The notes under the pieces: generated by a model
Databases searched by the model: none
What the model saw: only the letters and a program-made list of their open reading frames with translations
Told to the model about the DNA's origin: nothing
Assembly (NCBI RefSeq): GCF_009708005.2
Contig: NZ_CP052757.1
Coordinates: 2,728,001 to 2,792,000 of the forward strand
Origin: Cellulosimicrobium protaetiae
Lineage (GTDB): Bacteria; Actinomycetota; Actinomycetes; Actinomycetales; Cellulomonadaceae
Reading direction: 5' to 3'
DNA: 64,000 bases
Translations under genes and position numbers: made by a program
Shown here: positions 26,122-33,684 of the stretch, in pieces
How positions within the stretch are numbered: the stretch's first letter is position 1
Layout of the letters: each line of letters opens with the position of its first letter

Positions 26122-26195
26122 CGGGCTGTGGCGCAGCTTGGTAGCGCACCTGACTGGGGGTCAGGGGGTCGCAGGTTCAAATCCTGTCAGCCCGA
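26122..26195 (+). tRNA. tRNA-Pro (anticodon GGG)
   Basis: 74 bases folding as a cloverleaf: acceptor CGGGCTG (26122-26128) pairs with CAGCCCG (26188-26194), with discriminator A. The D arm has GCGC/GCGC, the anticodon arm CCTGA-CTGGGGG-TCAGG places GGG at positions 34-36, and the T arm contains GGTTCAAAT. CCA is not encoded. Confidence 0.95.
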
Positions 26196-26217
26196 CAGTG
26201 TGATGTCGCAGGACATG

Positions 26218-26257
26218 CGAATGGCCGGACCTACGTTTTCGTAGGTCCGGCCATTCG
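26218..26257 (+). terminator. Strong hairpin terminator after tRNA-Pro
   Basis: A perfect 18-bp stem, CGAATGGCCGGACCTACG and its complement, with a TTTT tetraloop, starts 22 bases after the tRNA. It also lies ahead of the 3' end of the leftward nuclease-like gene and could act in both directions. Confidence 0.85.
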
Positions 26258-26386
26258 TCGTTTGCGGTGTGATCAGCTCTCGGGAGGGTGTGGGCTGGCT
26301 TACGTCGACCTCAAGGGGATCGTGGTCGCGCGAGAAGCTTGCCGACGAACACTCGTGTACCGATAGCCCGAGTGGCGCGGTCCTGG

Positions 26387-27481
26387 TCAGAGGTAGTTGT
26401 GGACGGTCTTGCGGATGTGCTCGGCGTGCTCGTAGATCTCGTCGAGGGTCGTGATGGAGTGCCGCGTCTCCACCTTGTTCTCGTCGAAGAGTCCGAGGTA
26501 CTTCTGCCCGGTATTGAAGTGGAGCCGGGCGATCGGCTTGCGGTTGTTGTCGTCGAGCAACACCCCCATGTAGCTCTTCGTGTCGCGGTGGACGATCCGC
26601 GTTGGCGAGACTTCGCTGCATGCGATGGCGCGCACGATCTGGTAGCCCTCGACCTCTTCGAGGGTGGTCTCGATCCCGCGTTCGTCGGCGTGCTTCGCTT
26701 CGGCAACGCTCTCCTCGGCGGCCTCGGCACCAGTCAGCGGCGAGGTACCCATGTCTGGGTAGGCCTGGCCACCGAGGGCGGCCTTGAGGCGGTCGTTGAC
26801 CTGATCGGCCAGGAACTGCTTCATCGCCTTCGCCACCAGGACGCGGAACTGCTCCTTGACCTTCTGGGTAAACGCCCCGTCATAGACCCGGTTGGTCAGT
26901 GCCTTGATCCACTCGTCGTCTGGTTCGCGGAATTGGACGGCCAGGGCGCGTTTGAGTGCGCCGATGTACTTGAGCTCCTCCGCTGCGGACACGACCGAGT
27001 CGAGGTCGAACGCATCCTTGGTCAGCTTCTGGACCTCGGGGATCAGAGTCTCGTCGAGATCGAGGAGGTCGAGCTGCAGGAACGGCTTCTCGTCCATGCG
27101 GTTCGGTCTGTCGAGGTCGGTGAAGAAGTGGAAGTGCTGCCCGTTGGTGAGGATGGCGATGCGCGCGTTCGTCGTGGCGAAGTAGCGGAAGAGCTGCGAG
27201 GCGTGGTTCAGGTTCAAGGGCGAGCCCACCGTCTTGGCCTCGATCAGCATCTGTAGTTCGCGATCCTTGACGATGGCGTAGTCGATCTTCTCGCCCTTCT
27301 TCGTCCCGACGTCCGCAGTGAACTCGGGGATCACCTCGTTCGGGTTGAAGACGTCGTATCCCAGGACGAGTGAGATGAAGGGCATGACGAACGCGTTCTT
27401 CGTCGCCTCTTCGGTCTGGATCGCCGCCTTCTGCTGTCGGACCTTCGTCGCCAGTGACGCCAGTCGTTCACTGATTTCCAC
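26387..27481 (-). CDS. Orphan type I restriction HsdR N-terminal-like nuclease domain protein
   Basis: 364 residues. Residues about 25-150 resemble the HsdR N-terminal nuclease: EEATKNAFVMPFISLVLGYD, then GEKIDYAIV and QMLIEAKTV, giving the D...ExK pattern of a PD-(D/E)xK site (Asp in KIDYAI, Glu-Ala-Lys in IEAKT). The rest is helical, with a coiled region and a C-terminal segment (LARLHFNTGQKYLGLFDEN-like) seen in related stand-alone proteins. There is no helicase domain, methylase or specificity gene. GC is visibly lower than in the neighbours, and the gene sits next to a tRNA, suggesting horizontal acquisition. A defence role is an inference. Confidence 0.75.
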   Translation of the reverse strand: MEISERLASLATKVRQQKAAIQTEEATKNAFVMPFISLVLGYDVFNPNEVIPEFTADVGTKKGEKIDYAIVKDRELQMLIEAKTVGSPLNLNHASQLFRYFATTNARIAILTNGQHFHFFTDLDRPNRMDEKPFLQLDLLDLDETLIPEVQKLTKDAFDLDSVVSAAEELKYIGALKRALAVQFREPDDEWIKALTNRVYDGAFTQKVKEQFRVLVAKAMKQFLADQVNDRLKAALGGQAYPDMGTSPLTGAEAAEESVAEAKHADERGIETTLEEVEGYQIVRAIACSEVSPTRIVHRDTKSYMGVLLDDNNRKPIARLHFNTGQKYLGLFDENKVETRHSITTLDEIYEHAEHIRKTVHNYL

Positions 27482-27678
27482 CGTGCACCCCTTGCATTCC
27501 GCCGTGGTTTTGCGCGGAGCCTAGCCCGTGACCACCACGCGGGCTAGAGCTCACGGTCCCGGAATGCGGGTGAAGATGCATCGGGCTAGCGTCCGCGGTC
27601 CCGTCCATGGTCTCCAGGGCAGCGGTCCGAGCGCGCACGAGTGGGCTGCCTGTCGGTGGATCTCACTAGGTTTGTTGC

Positions 27679-28425
27679 GTGACCCGGGGGCGAACGTACA
27701 CAGACACTCAGCTCGTCGGCGCCATTCGTGCCTCCACCTCGTGGCGTGGGGTCCTGCGTGAGTTAGGCATGGCCGCGACATCGTCGGCGGCGATGAGGTC
27801 CGTTCGGGCACATGCGGATCGCCTCGGTGCAGACCACAGTCATTTCGTCGGACAGCGGCGCTGGAGCGACGACGTGCTTCGTGCCGCGGTGCTCTCGGCG
27901 GAATCCTGGTCGGACGTCATCGAGACCCTGGGGCTGAGGGGCGCTACGGACGTCGCGCTGGTCAAGGGGCATGCCGTCCGACTGGGTCTGGACATCGCGC
28001 ACCTGATGGACTCGGCGCCCGCTCCACTGGCGAACGGGTTCCGCCCCGACAGCTCCCAACTCGGTCGCGCGGGATCGTTGTTGGCCGCTGCGTGGTTCAC
28101 GTTGTGTGGATGTGCCGTCTCGTGGCCCCTCGAACCATGCCGCTACGACCTGCTGGTCGGTACTGACGGGGGACTTAGGCGAGTGCAGGTGAAGACGACG
28201 ACGGTACGAGTCGGCGCGACATGGAAGGCCTATCTCTCGAAGGGGGACCGTGGTCGGAAGACCTACGACCCGGACGAGATCGATGACTTCTTCGTCATCG
28301 CCGCGGACGGTTCGTCCTACCTCATCCCCGCTGTCGCCGTCGGGGGTCTGCACGCGATCCACCTCAGCGCTTACGAGAGGTATCGGGTCGAGCCGATGTA
28401 TGCCGAGTCCGACAGCGAGAAATGA
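27679..28425 (+). CDS. Tandem HTH-like repeats fused to PD-(D/E)xK-type endonuclease domain
   Basis: 248 residues. Two similar N-terminal repeats (about 8-57 and 62-110) each run from an (S/T)D-x-x-L start through a W(R/S)(G/D)V segment to RLG(A/L)D-x-(S/A)H, like DNA-binding repeats in phage and intron-associated nucleases. The C-terminal domain has CRYDLLVG-TDGGLRRVQVKTTT, the D-x(n)-QxK core of PD-(D/E)xK enzymes (PDDEXK_5-like). The acidic residue usually found in the preceding helix appears replaced (LGRAGSLLAAAW). GTG at 27679 lies six bases after TAGGTT (27667-27672), a leaderless layout. Lower GC and the tRNA neighbourhood suggest transfer. Confidence 0.7.
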   Translation: MTRGRTYTDTQLVGAIRASTSWRGVLRELGMAATSSAAMRSVRAHADRLGADHSHFVGQRRWSDDVLRAAVLSAESWSDVIETLGLRGATDVALVKGHAVRLGLDIAHLMDSAPAPLANGFRPDSSQLGRAGSLLAAAWFTLCGCAVSWPLEPCRYDLLVGTDGGLRRVQVKTTTVRVGATWKAYLSKGDRGRKTYDPDEIDDFFVIAADGSSYLIPAVAVGGLHAIHLSAYERYRVEPMYAESDSEK

Positions 28426-28907
28426 TAAAGCGCATCAGTAGTCGCGGACGTACGGCGCCGAGCGCAGGAGCTCACACGGAGAGGCGTCGAGCACCTGGTG
28501 CTCGAGGTGCTGGCGTATGCCGCGGTTGAGTCCGAGGACCGTGGCAGGGCTCCGCCGTCGTGACGCCGCACGCGCGTCGGGCGCGGCCGTCACCGACGAC
28601 GGTCGCGGGACCGCGACGGCTCCCCGACGACACATGCCGGTTCGTCACGAAGCGGCATGTCGAAGCGAGACCCGCGGTGCTCTGACGCGCCGCAGCCGTC
28701 GATGCTTCCGGACGGACGCGCCCGACGGGGAGTGTCAGTAGTCGGCGCGCTCAGCGTCGAGCTGGCGCACACCAGCCGTGGGTTGAACGGCTGCGCGCTC
28801 GACGCCGTCCTGGGCGTGGCCGTCATCGTGCTGGCGATCGTCGCCTGAGGCCGGGCCGCGCTCGCGCGTCGCCCACCTCAGCCGGCGGACCCGCCTACGC
28901 TCGGGGC
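28426..28907. other. Gene-free stretch, possibly decayed sequence
   Basis: No convincing gene is present. A 17-base palindrome CGAGCACC-T-GGTGCTCG lies at 28488-28504. On the minus strand, a frame ending at 28435 reads NRGIRQHLEHQVLDASPCEL, which looks protein-like, but its upstream part is Arg/Ala-rich shadow-type sequence. It may be the tail of a lost gene. The -10 TACGCT for the phosphatase gene is at 28896-28901. Confidence 0.4.
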
Positions 28908-29645
28908 ATGCCGACCGTCCTCCTCGTCCGTCATGGCCGCACCACCGCGAACGTCGGGGGGATCCTCGCCGGGAGGTCTGCCGGGGTCCGGCTGGACACG
29001 GTCGGTCACGACCAGGCGGCCCGCACCGCCGAGCGCGTCGCGGGAGTGCCGCTCGCTCGCGTCGTGACGAGCCCGCTGGAGCGGTGCCGACAGACCGCGC
29101 AGGCCCTGCTCGACTGCCAGACGGCCGCGCCGAAGTCCGTCACCGAACCGGGTATCACCGAGTGCGACTACGGGCAGTGGCAGGGCCGCGCGCTGAAGGA
29201 CCTCGCCCGGGAGCCGTTGTGGTCCGTCGTGCAGGCGCAGCCGTCGGCAGCCGTCTTTCCGGGCGGGGAGTCACTGACCGCGATGCAGGCCCGGAGCGTC
29301 GAGGCCGTCCGGCGGCACGACGCCGAGGTCGCGGAGCGCTACGGCGTCGACGCGGTGTGGGCGGCCGTCTCGCACGGAGACGTGATCAAGTCTGTGCTGG
29401 CGGACGCGCTGGGGATGCACCTGGACCTGTTCCAGCGCATCGTCGTCGGGCCTGCGTCGATCTCGATCGTCCGGTACGGCCCGCACCGCCCGGAGGTGGT
29501 GGCCGTCAACACCGACGCCGGCGACCTCTCCTGGTTGCGCGCGGCCGCACCGGTCGGTGACGCGCCGGTCGGGGGTGGTGCTGGGCACGGACAGCCCGAC
29601 GACCAGAGCCAGCCCGACGACCCGAGCGAACCGCGGGCGTCTTGA
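28908..29645 (+). CDS. Histidine phosphatase family protein (MSMEG_4193-type)
   Basis: 245 residues of the histidine phosphatase superfamily. LLVRHGRTTAN holds the phosphohistidine RHG motif near residue 8; TSPLERCRQTA and ITECDYGQWQG follow, and VSHGDVIKSVLAD supplies the second catalytic His. A Gly/Asp/Gln-rich tail (about 210-245) is not conserved. ATG at 28908 is six bases after TACGCT (28896-28901), so it is probably leaderless. With the next two genes it forms a cluster conserved across actinobacteria; the substrate is not known. Confidence 0.9.
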   Translation: MPTVLLVRHGRTTANVGGILAGRSAGVRLDTVGHDQAARTAERVAGVPLARVVTSPLERCRQTAQALLDCQTAAPKSVTEPGITECDYGQWQGRALKDLAREPLWSVVQAQPSAAVFPGGESLTAMQARSVEAVRRHDAEVAERYGVDAVWAAVSHGDVIKSVLADALGMHLDLFQRIVVGPASISIVRYGPHRPEVVAVNTDAGDLSWLRAAAPVGDAPVGGGAGHGQPDDQSQPDDPSEPRAS

Positions 29646-29701
29646 GAGTCCGACCCGCGGCCGCTCGACACGAGGGGCGCGACCGCTCGTAGAGTGGGCG
29701 C

Positions 29702-30253
29702 ATGCCCACTCTCGTCCACGAGTACGACTGGCCCGACCGCGTCGTCGTGGGGACGGTCGGTATGCCCGGCTCCCGCACGTTCTACCTCCAGGCCCGCGCG
29801 GGCACCCGCACGACGAGCGTCGCGCTCGAGAAGGAGCAGTCCGCCGTCCTCGCCGACACCATCCAGCGTCTGCTCGACGAGCTGATGGAGCAGCCCGACA
29901 ACCGGTACAGCGTCCCCGCCGACGTGCCGGACGAGCTCATCGACGACGACCCGCTGGACCTCCCCGTCGAGGAGGAGTTCCGCACCGGGTCGATGCGGCT
30001 GGCCTGGGACCCGCGCACGGCGCAGGTCGTCGTCGAGGCGTTCCCCCTCGTGGACGACGACGAGGAGCTGGACCCCGAGGCGGACGAGCCCGAGCCCGCC
30101 GAGTCGCTCCTGGTCCGGATGCCCGTCGGGACGGCGCGCGCCTTCGCGCAGCGCACGCGCGCCGTCGTGCGCGCGGGCCGCCCCACCTGCCCCCGCTGCG
30201 GTGGACCGGTCGACCCCGACGGGCACGAGTGCGTGCTGCCCGACGAGGCGTGA
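29702..30253 (+). CDS. DUF3090 family protein
   Basis: 183-residue conserved actinobacterial protein. It starts MPTLVHEYDWPDRVVVGTVG, has FYLQARAG and ALEKEQ-type family motifs, an acidic middle (DDDEELDPEADEPE) and a C-terminal zinc-ribbon-like CPRCGGPVDPDGHEC. ATG at 29702 is six bases after TAGAGT (29690-29695), giving it its own leaderless promoter despite the operon-like context. Its stop overlaps the SCO1664-type gene by four bases. Function unknown. Confidence 0.9.
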   Translation: MPTLVHEYDWPDRVVVGTVGMPGSRTFYLQARAGTRTTSVALEKEQSAVLADTIQRLLDELMEQPDNRYSVPADVPDELIDDDPLDLPVEEEFRTGSMRLAWDPRTAQVVVEAFPLVDDDEELDPEADEPEPAESLLVRMPVGTARAFAQRTRAVVRAGRPTCPRCGGPVDPDGHECVLPDEA

Positions 30254-31125
30254 CGACCCCGCACGACGACGTCGACCCGACGCCGCTCGACGTGATGCCG
30301 CCCGACACGACGCCGCCCGACACGACGCCGCCTGACGCGACGCCGCTCGACGTCGTCGGTCGCATCCGCGCCGCGTCCAACGCGACGTTTCTCGCCCGGA
30401 TCGGCGAGGTCGAGGTCGTGTACAAGCCGGTGGCGGGCGAGAAGCCGCTGTGGGACTTTCCGGACGGCACGCTGGCGTCGCGGGAGGTCGCCGCGTACCT
30501 CGTGTCGGAGGCGCTCGGCTGGGGGATCGTGCCGCGCACGTGGCTGCGCGACGGACCGCTGGGTCCGGGCATGGTGCAGCTCTGGCAGGAGGTCGACGGC
30601 GCGCAGTCGCCGGTCGACGTCGTCCCGACGGACGAGGTGCCGGAGGTCGGCGTGCGGACGGTGCTGGAGGGTGTCGACGACGAGGACCGTCCGGTGAGCG
30701 TGATCCACGAGGACACCCCGGCGCTGCGGCGCATGGCGGTGTTCGACGCGGTGGTGAACAATGCCGACCGCAAGGGCGGGCACGTGCTGCCGCTGCCCGA
30801 CGGGCGGCGCCTCGGCGTCGACCACGGCGTCACCTTCCACGTCGAGCCCAAGCTGCGGACGGTGCTGTGGGGCTGGCTCGGTGAGAGCCTCGACGACGAC
30901 GAGCTTGCGGGCGTCGAGCGCGTGCGCGCGGGCCTCGGGGTCGGCGTCACCACGGGTACAGGCACGACGTCCGGCACCGACGGCGAGCTCGGCCACCGGC
31001 TCCGAGGCTTCCTCGCGCCCGACGAGGTGGGCGCCCTCGCCGAGCGCTGCGACCGGCTGCTGAGCACGGCACGGTTCCCCGCGCCCGAGGGCGACATGCC
31101 CGCCGTCCCCTGGCCGTTGTTCTAG
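30250..31125 (+). CDS. SCO1664 family protein (PI3/4-kinase-like fold)
   Basis: 291 residues, third gene of the conserved phosphatase/DUF3090/SCO1664 cluster. The core shows EVVYKPVAGEKPLWDFPDGT (a nucleotide-binding Lys strand), SREVAAYLVSEALGWGIVP, VVNNADRKGGH and LGVDHGVTFH. These correspond to the catalytic and metal-binding loops of PI3/4-kinase-like proteins. GTG 30250 overlaps the DUF3090 stop (GTGA). The N-terminal 35 residues are low-complexity repeats encoded by a 15-bp tandem repeat. Biochemical role unknown. Confidence 0.88.
   Translation: MTTPHDDVDPTPLDVMPPDTTPPDTTPPDATPLDVVGRIRAASNATFLARIGEVEVVYKPVAGEKPLWDFPDGTLASREVAAYLVSEALGWGIVPRTWLRDGPLGPGMVQLWQEVDGAQSPVDVVPTDEVPEVGVRTVLEGVDDEDRPVSVIHEDTPALRRMAVFDAVVNNADRKGGHVLPLPDGRRLGVDHGVTFHVEPKLRTVLWGWLGESLDDDELAGVERVRAGLGVGVTTGTGTTSGTDGELGHRLRGFLAPDEVGALAERCDRLLSTARFPAPEGDMPAVPWPLF
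30280..30354 (+). repeat. Five tandem 15-bp repeats at the 5' end of the SCO1664-type gene
   Basis: Five consecutive units of the form ACGCCGCCCGACACG (with substitutions) occupy 30280-30354 and encode a TPPDT-like pentapeptide repeat. The repeat stays in frame, so copy-number change would alter only a flexible N-terminal arm. Confidence 0.85.
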
Positions 31126-31187
31126 CCCGCCGCGTCCGAAGCCGCCGCGGCAAGACACCCAGCCCCGCGCGGCCGCCGTCCCGCGTC

Positions 31188-31952
31188 TCAGCGGCCGTGC
31201 GGGTCCGCCGCGTTGAGCACGCGCACGACCTCGTCGTAGTCGCCGCGCGCCTCGCCGAACCGGAGGAACTTCACGCGCTCGACGAGGATCTCGTGCGCGT
31301 CCGGCTGCGTGCGGAGCAGGTCGACGACCTCGGTGACGAACTCGTCGAGCGGCATCGCGAAGGCGCTCTCGCGCTGGCCCGGCATGAGGTCGGTCGCCAC
31401 CGAAGGCGGGACGAGCTCGACGACGTCGACGTCCGTGTCCGCGAGCTGGAGCCGCAGCGCCTCGCTGAGCATGTGGATCGCGGCCTTGGACGCGTCGTAC
31501 GTCGGCGTGACCGCGAGCGGCGCGAACGCGAGCCCGGACGACACCGTGACGATGGTCGCGTGCGGCCGGGTCTGCAGGTGCTCCACGAACGCGCCGATGA
31601 GGCGGATCGGGCCGAGCACGTTGGTCGTGACGATCTCCTCGGCGGTGTCGAGGAAGCCCTCGGGGTGGTGCCAGTCCTCGACGCGCATGATGCCGGCCAT
31701 CGTGACGAGGGTGTCGAGGTCGGGGTGGCGGTCGAGCACCTCCTTGGCGGCCGACGCGATGCTCTCCGGGTCGGTCGTGTCGATGCGCACGGTGTCGAGG
31801 CCGGGGTGCTCGGTCGCGATCTGCTCCAGCAGTTCGGTGCGGCGCCCGCCGACGACGACGGTGCTGCCCTGCTCGTGGAGCGCGACCGCGAGCGCCAGCC
31901 CGATACCGCTCGTCGCGCCGGGGATGAAGACGGTGCTGTTCGTGATGTCCAT
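31188..31952 (-). CDS. Short-chain dehydrogenase/reductase (DltE-like)
   Basis: 254 residues, classical SDR: cofactor motif GATSGIGLALAVAL near residue 12, the NAG-equivalent TMAGIM, catalytic Ser in VTVSSG, and the YDASK motif supplying Tyr and Lys. The tail (RFGEARGDYDEVVRVLN) resembles DltE-type oxidoreductases. ATG 31952 opens MDITNSTVFIPG; the frame is open further upstream, but this start fits the Rossmann fold. It is divergent from an XRE regulator, which probably controls it. Confidence 0.87.
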   Translation of the reverse strand: MDITNSTVFIPGATSGIGLALAVALHEQGSTVVVGGRRTELLEQIATEHPGLDTVRIDTTDPESIASAAKEVLDRHPDLDTLVTMAGIMRVEDWHHPEGFLDTAEEIVTTNVLGPIRLIGAFVEHLQTRPHATIVTVSSGLAFAPLAVTPTYDASKAAIHMLSEALRLQLADTDVDVVELVPPSVATDLMPGQRESAFAMPLDEFVTEVVDLLRTQPDAHEILVERVKFLRFGEARGDYDEVVRVLNAADPHGR

Positions 31953-32052
31953 GCCTCGATCCTCGGCGCGGTGCGAGCGGCGCGGCAGAGTCCGTCGAAC
32001 GGGGGACCGGCGATCCCTGGCACGCGGCGCGCGCACCCCGGACGATGGACCC

Positions 32053-32913
32053 ATGGACCGCCCCGCCCTCGCCGACTTCCTCCGCCGTCGCCGTGAGTCG
32101 CTGCAGCCGGGCGACGTCGGGCTCCCGCCCGGGCTGCGCCGTCGGGCACCGGGCCTGCGCCGCGAGGAGGTGGCGCAGCTCGCGCTCATGTCCACGGACT
32201 ACTACACGCGCCTCGAGCAGCAGCGCGGCCCCCAGCCGAGCACGCAGATGCTCGCGTCGATCGCGCGGGCGCTGCGCCTGTCCGACGACGAGCGCGACTA
32301 CCTCTACCGGGTCGCCGGGCACGGGGTGCCCGACCGGGCGAACGACCCCGGCCACGTGGCCCCCGCGCTGCAGCGCGTGCTCGACCGCCTCGGTGACACA
32401 CCCGCGCTGATCCTCAACCCGCTCGCGGAGACGCTCGCGCAGAACGACCTCGCCCGCGCGCTGTACGGTGACGCGACGGCGCGCACGGGGTGGGACCGCA
32501 GCGAGATCTACCGGTGGTTCGCCCACCCGGGCACCGCGCGCGGCATCTACCCGCCGGACGACCGGGACCGGCAGGGGCGCGCGCTCGTCGCGAGCCTGCG
32601 CTCCGCCGTCGCCGTGCTCGGGCCGTCCTCGCGTGCGGGTGAGCTGGTGCGGGTCCTGTCCCGGACGAGCCCGGAGTTCGCGGCCCTGTGGGACCGGCAG
32701 GAGGTCGCGCGACGGTTCGTGGACCACAAGACGCTCGTGCACCCGGTGGTGGGGGAGATCGAGGTGGACTGCCAGGCCCTCGCCACCGAGGACCAGCTCC
32801 AGGTGCTCCTCGTGCTCACGGCGGCGCCGGGCACCGAGGCGGCGGACCGGATCCGGCTGCTCGGCGTCGTGGGCACGCAGGACCTCGCCGCGCACCGTTC
32901 CGCCCCCCGGTAG
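32053..32913 (+). CDS. XRE-family transcriptional regulator with MmyB-like ligand domain
   Basis: 286 residues. The N-terminal HTH (about 1-90) includes LRRRAPGLRREEVAQLALMS, TDYYTRLEQQRGPQPS and LRLSDDERDYLYRVAG. The C-terminal part (about 105-260), with LNPLAETLAQNDLARALYGD and RWFAHPGTAR, matches the MmyB-like sensor fold. ATG 32053 has no strong Shine-Dalgarno; GACGAT six bases upstream may be a weak leaderless -10. This family commonly represses a divergent SDR gene, as arranged here. Confidence 0.88.
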   Translation: MDRPALADFLRRRRESLQPGDVGLPPGLRRRAPGLRREEVAQLALMSTDYYTRLEQQRGPQPSTQMLASIARALRLSDDERDYLYRVAGHGVPDRANDPGHVAPALQRVLDRLGDTPALILNPLAETLAQNDLARALYGDATARTGWDRSEIYRWFAHPGTARGIYPPDDRDRQGRALVASLRSAVAVLGPSSRAGELVRVLSRTSPEFAALWDRQEVARRFVDHKTLVHPVVGEIEVDCQALATEDQLQVLLVLTAAPGTEAADRIRLLGVVGTQDLAAHRSAPR

Positions 32914-32953
32914 CCCTCGGCGGGTGCGCCCGAGGGTTGTTACCGTGCCGGGG

Positions 32954-33619
32954 ATGGCTTCCCGATGGAGACGACGACGCGCGGCCCGGCGGCTCAGGCC
33001 CGGTGACGGGCACCCGCTGCAACGCTTCCGGTGGTGGCAGCCGTTCTCCCGCGCCCTGCTCGCCGTCACCCTGGCGGGCGAGGACGGGCGTCCGCAGGAG
33101 TGGTCCGTGGACGTCCGCCTCTGGGGCGACTCGGACGGCGAGGTGTTCGCCCGCCTCTACCAGGACGGCCGGCACCAGGCGAGCTCGAAGCTGCCCGCCG
33201 CGTTCCCCGTCCCGGGCGGCACGATCGAGGTGGAGGCCAGCGGCTACGGGCTCAAGCGTTGCCACTACGTGCCGGACGACGGCGGGCCCGAGCGTCAGCT
33301 CGCGCCGGACCCGGCGTCGGCGGAGGGGCGTCGCGCACGCCTCGAGCGCGACCACCCCGGGGCGAGCCGCGGGCTCGGCGCCGTCTCGTGGACCGTCCTG
33401 GTCGTCGCGCTCGTCCTCGGTGTCCCGCAGATCGTCGAGCAGGTGTCGCAGATCCCGCCCGTCGCGGAGCACGTGGGGACGTTCACGTCCCCGTTCCACC
33501 TGCCCGCGACGCTCAACGTGGCCCTCGTCGTCGCGACGCTGCTGGCCAGCACCGAGCGTGCGCTGCGCCTGCGCTACCACTGGCTGCTCGACGGCGGACT
33601 CTTCGACGGCGACGAGTAG
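32954..33619 (+). CDS. Small membrane protein of unknown function
   Basis: 221 residues. A basic N-terminus (MASRWRRRRAARR) and a soluble beta-rich part (VTLAGEDGRPQEWSVDV, EVFARLYQDG) are followed by two hydrophobic helices at about 140-160 and 185-205 (SWTVLVVALVLGV, LNVALVVATLLA). No family is recognised. ATG 32954 lies seven bases after TACCGT (32941-32946), consistent with leaderless expression. It sits between the XRE regulator and an AI-2E family gene in the same direction. Confidence 0.7.
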   Translation: MASRWRRRRAARRLRPGDGHPLQRFRWWQPFSRALLAVTLAGEDGRPQEWSVDVRLWGDSDGEVFARLYQDGRHQASSKLPAAFPVPGGTIEVEASGYGLKRCHYVPDDGGPERQLAPDPASAEGRRARLERDHPGASRGLGAVSWTVLVVALVLGVPQIVEQVSQIPPVAEHVGTFTSPFHLPATLNVALVVATLLASTERALRLRYHWLLDGGLFDGDE

Positions 33620-33684
33620 CGCGGCGGGTGCGGCGCGACCGTGGCAGGGTGGCGGTCACACGCGTGCGGAGAGAGGGAGCAGGG

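Noticed and set aside
28657-28848. A 63-codon frame ending in a hydrophobic stretch in the gap before the phosphatase gene
   Set aside because: No ribosome binding site or leaderless promoter at the start, and the composition is shadow-like.
26122-28907. Direct-repeat attachment sites from duplication of the tRNA-Pro 3' end
   Set aside because: I looked for another copy of the T-arm/acceptor sequence downstream of the tRNA and did not see one in this window; no integrase gene is present either.
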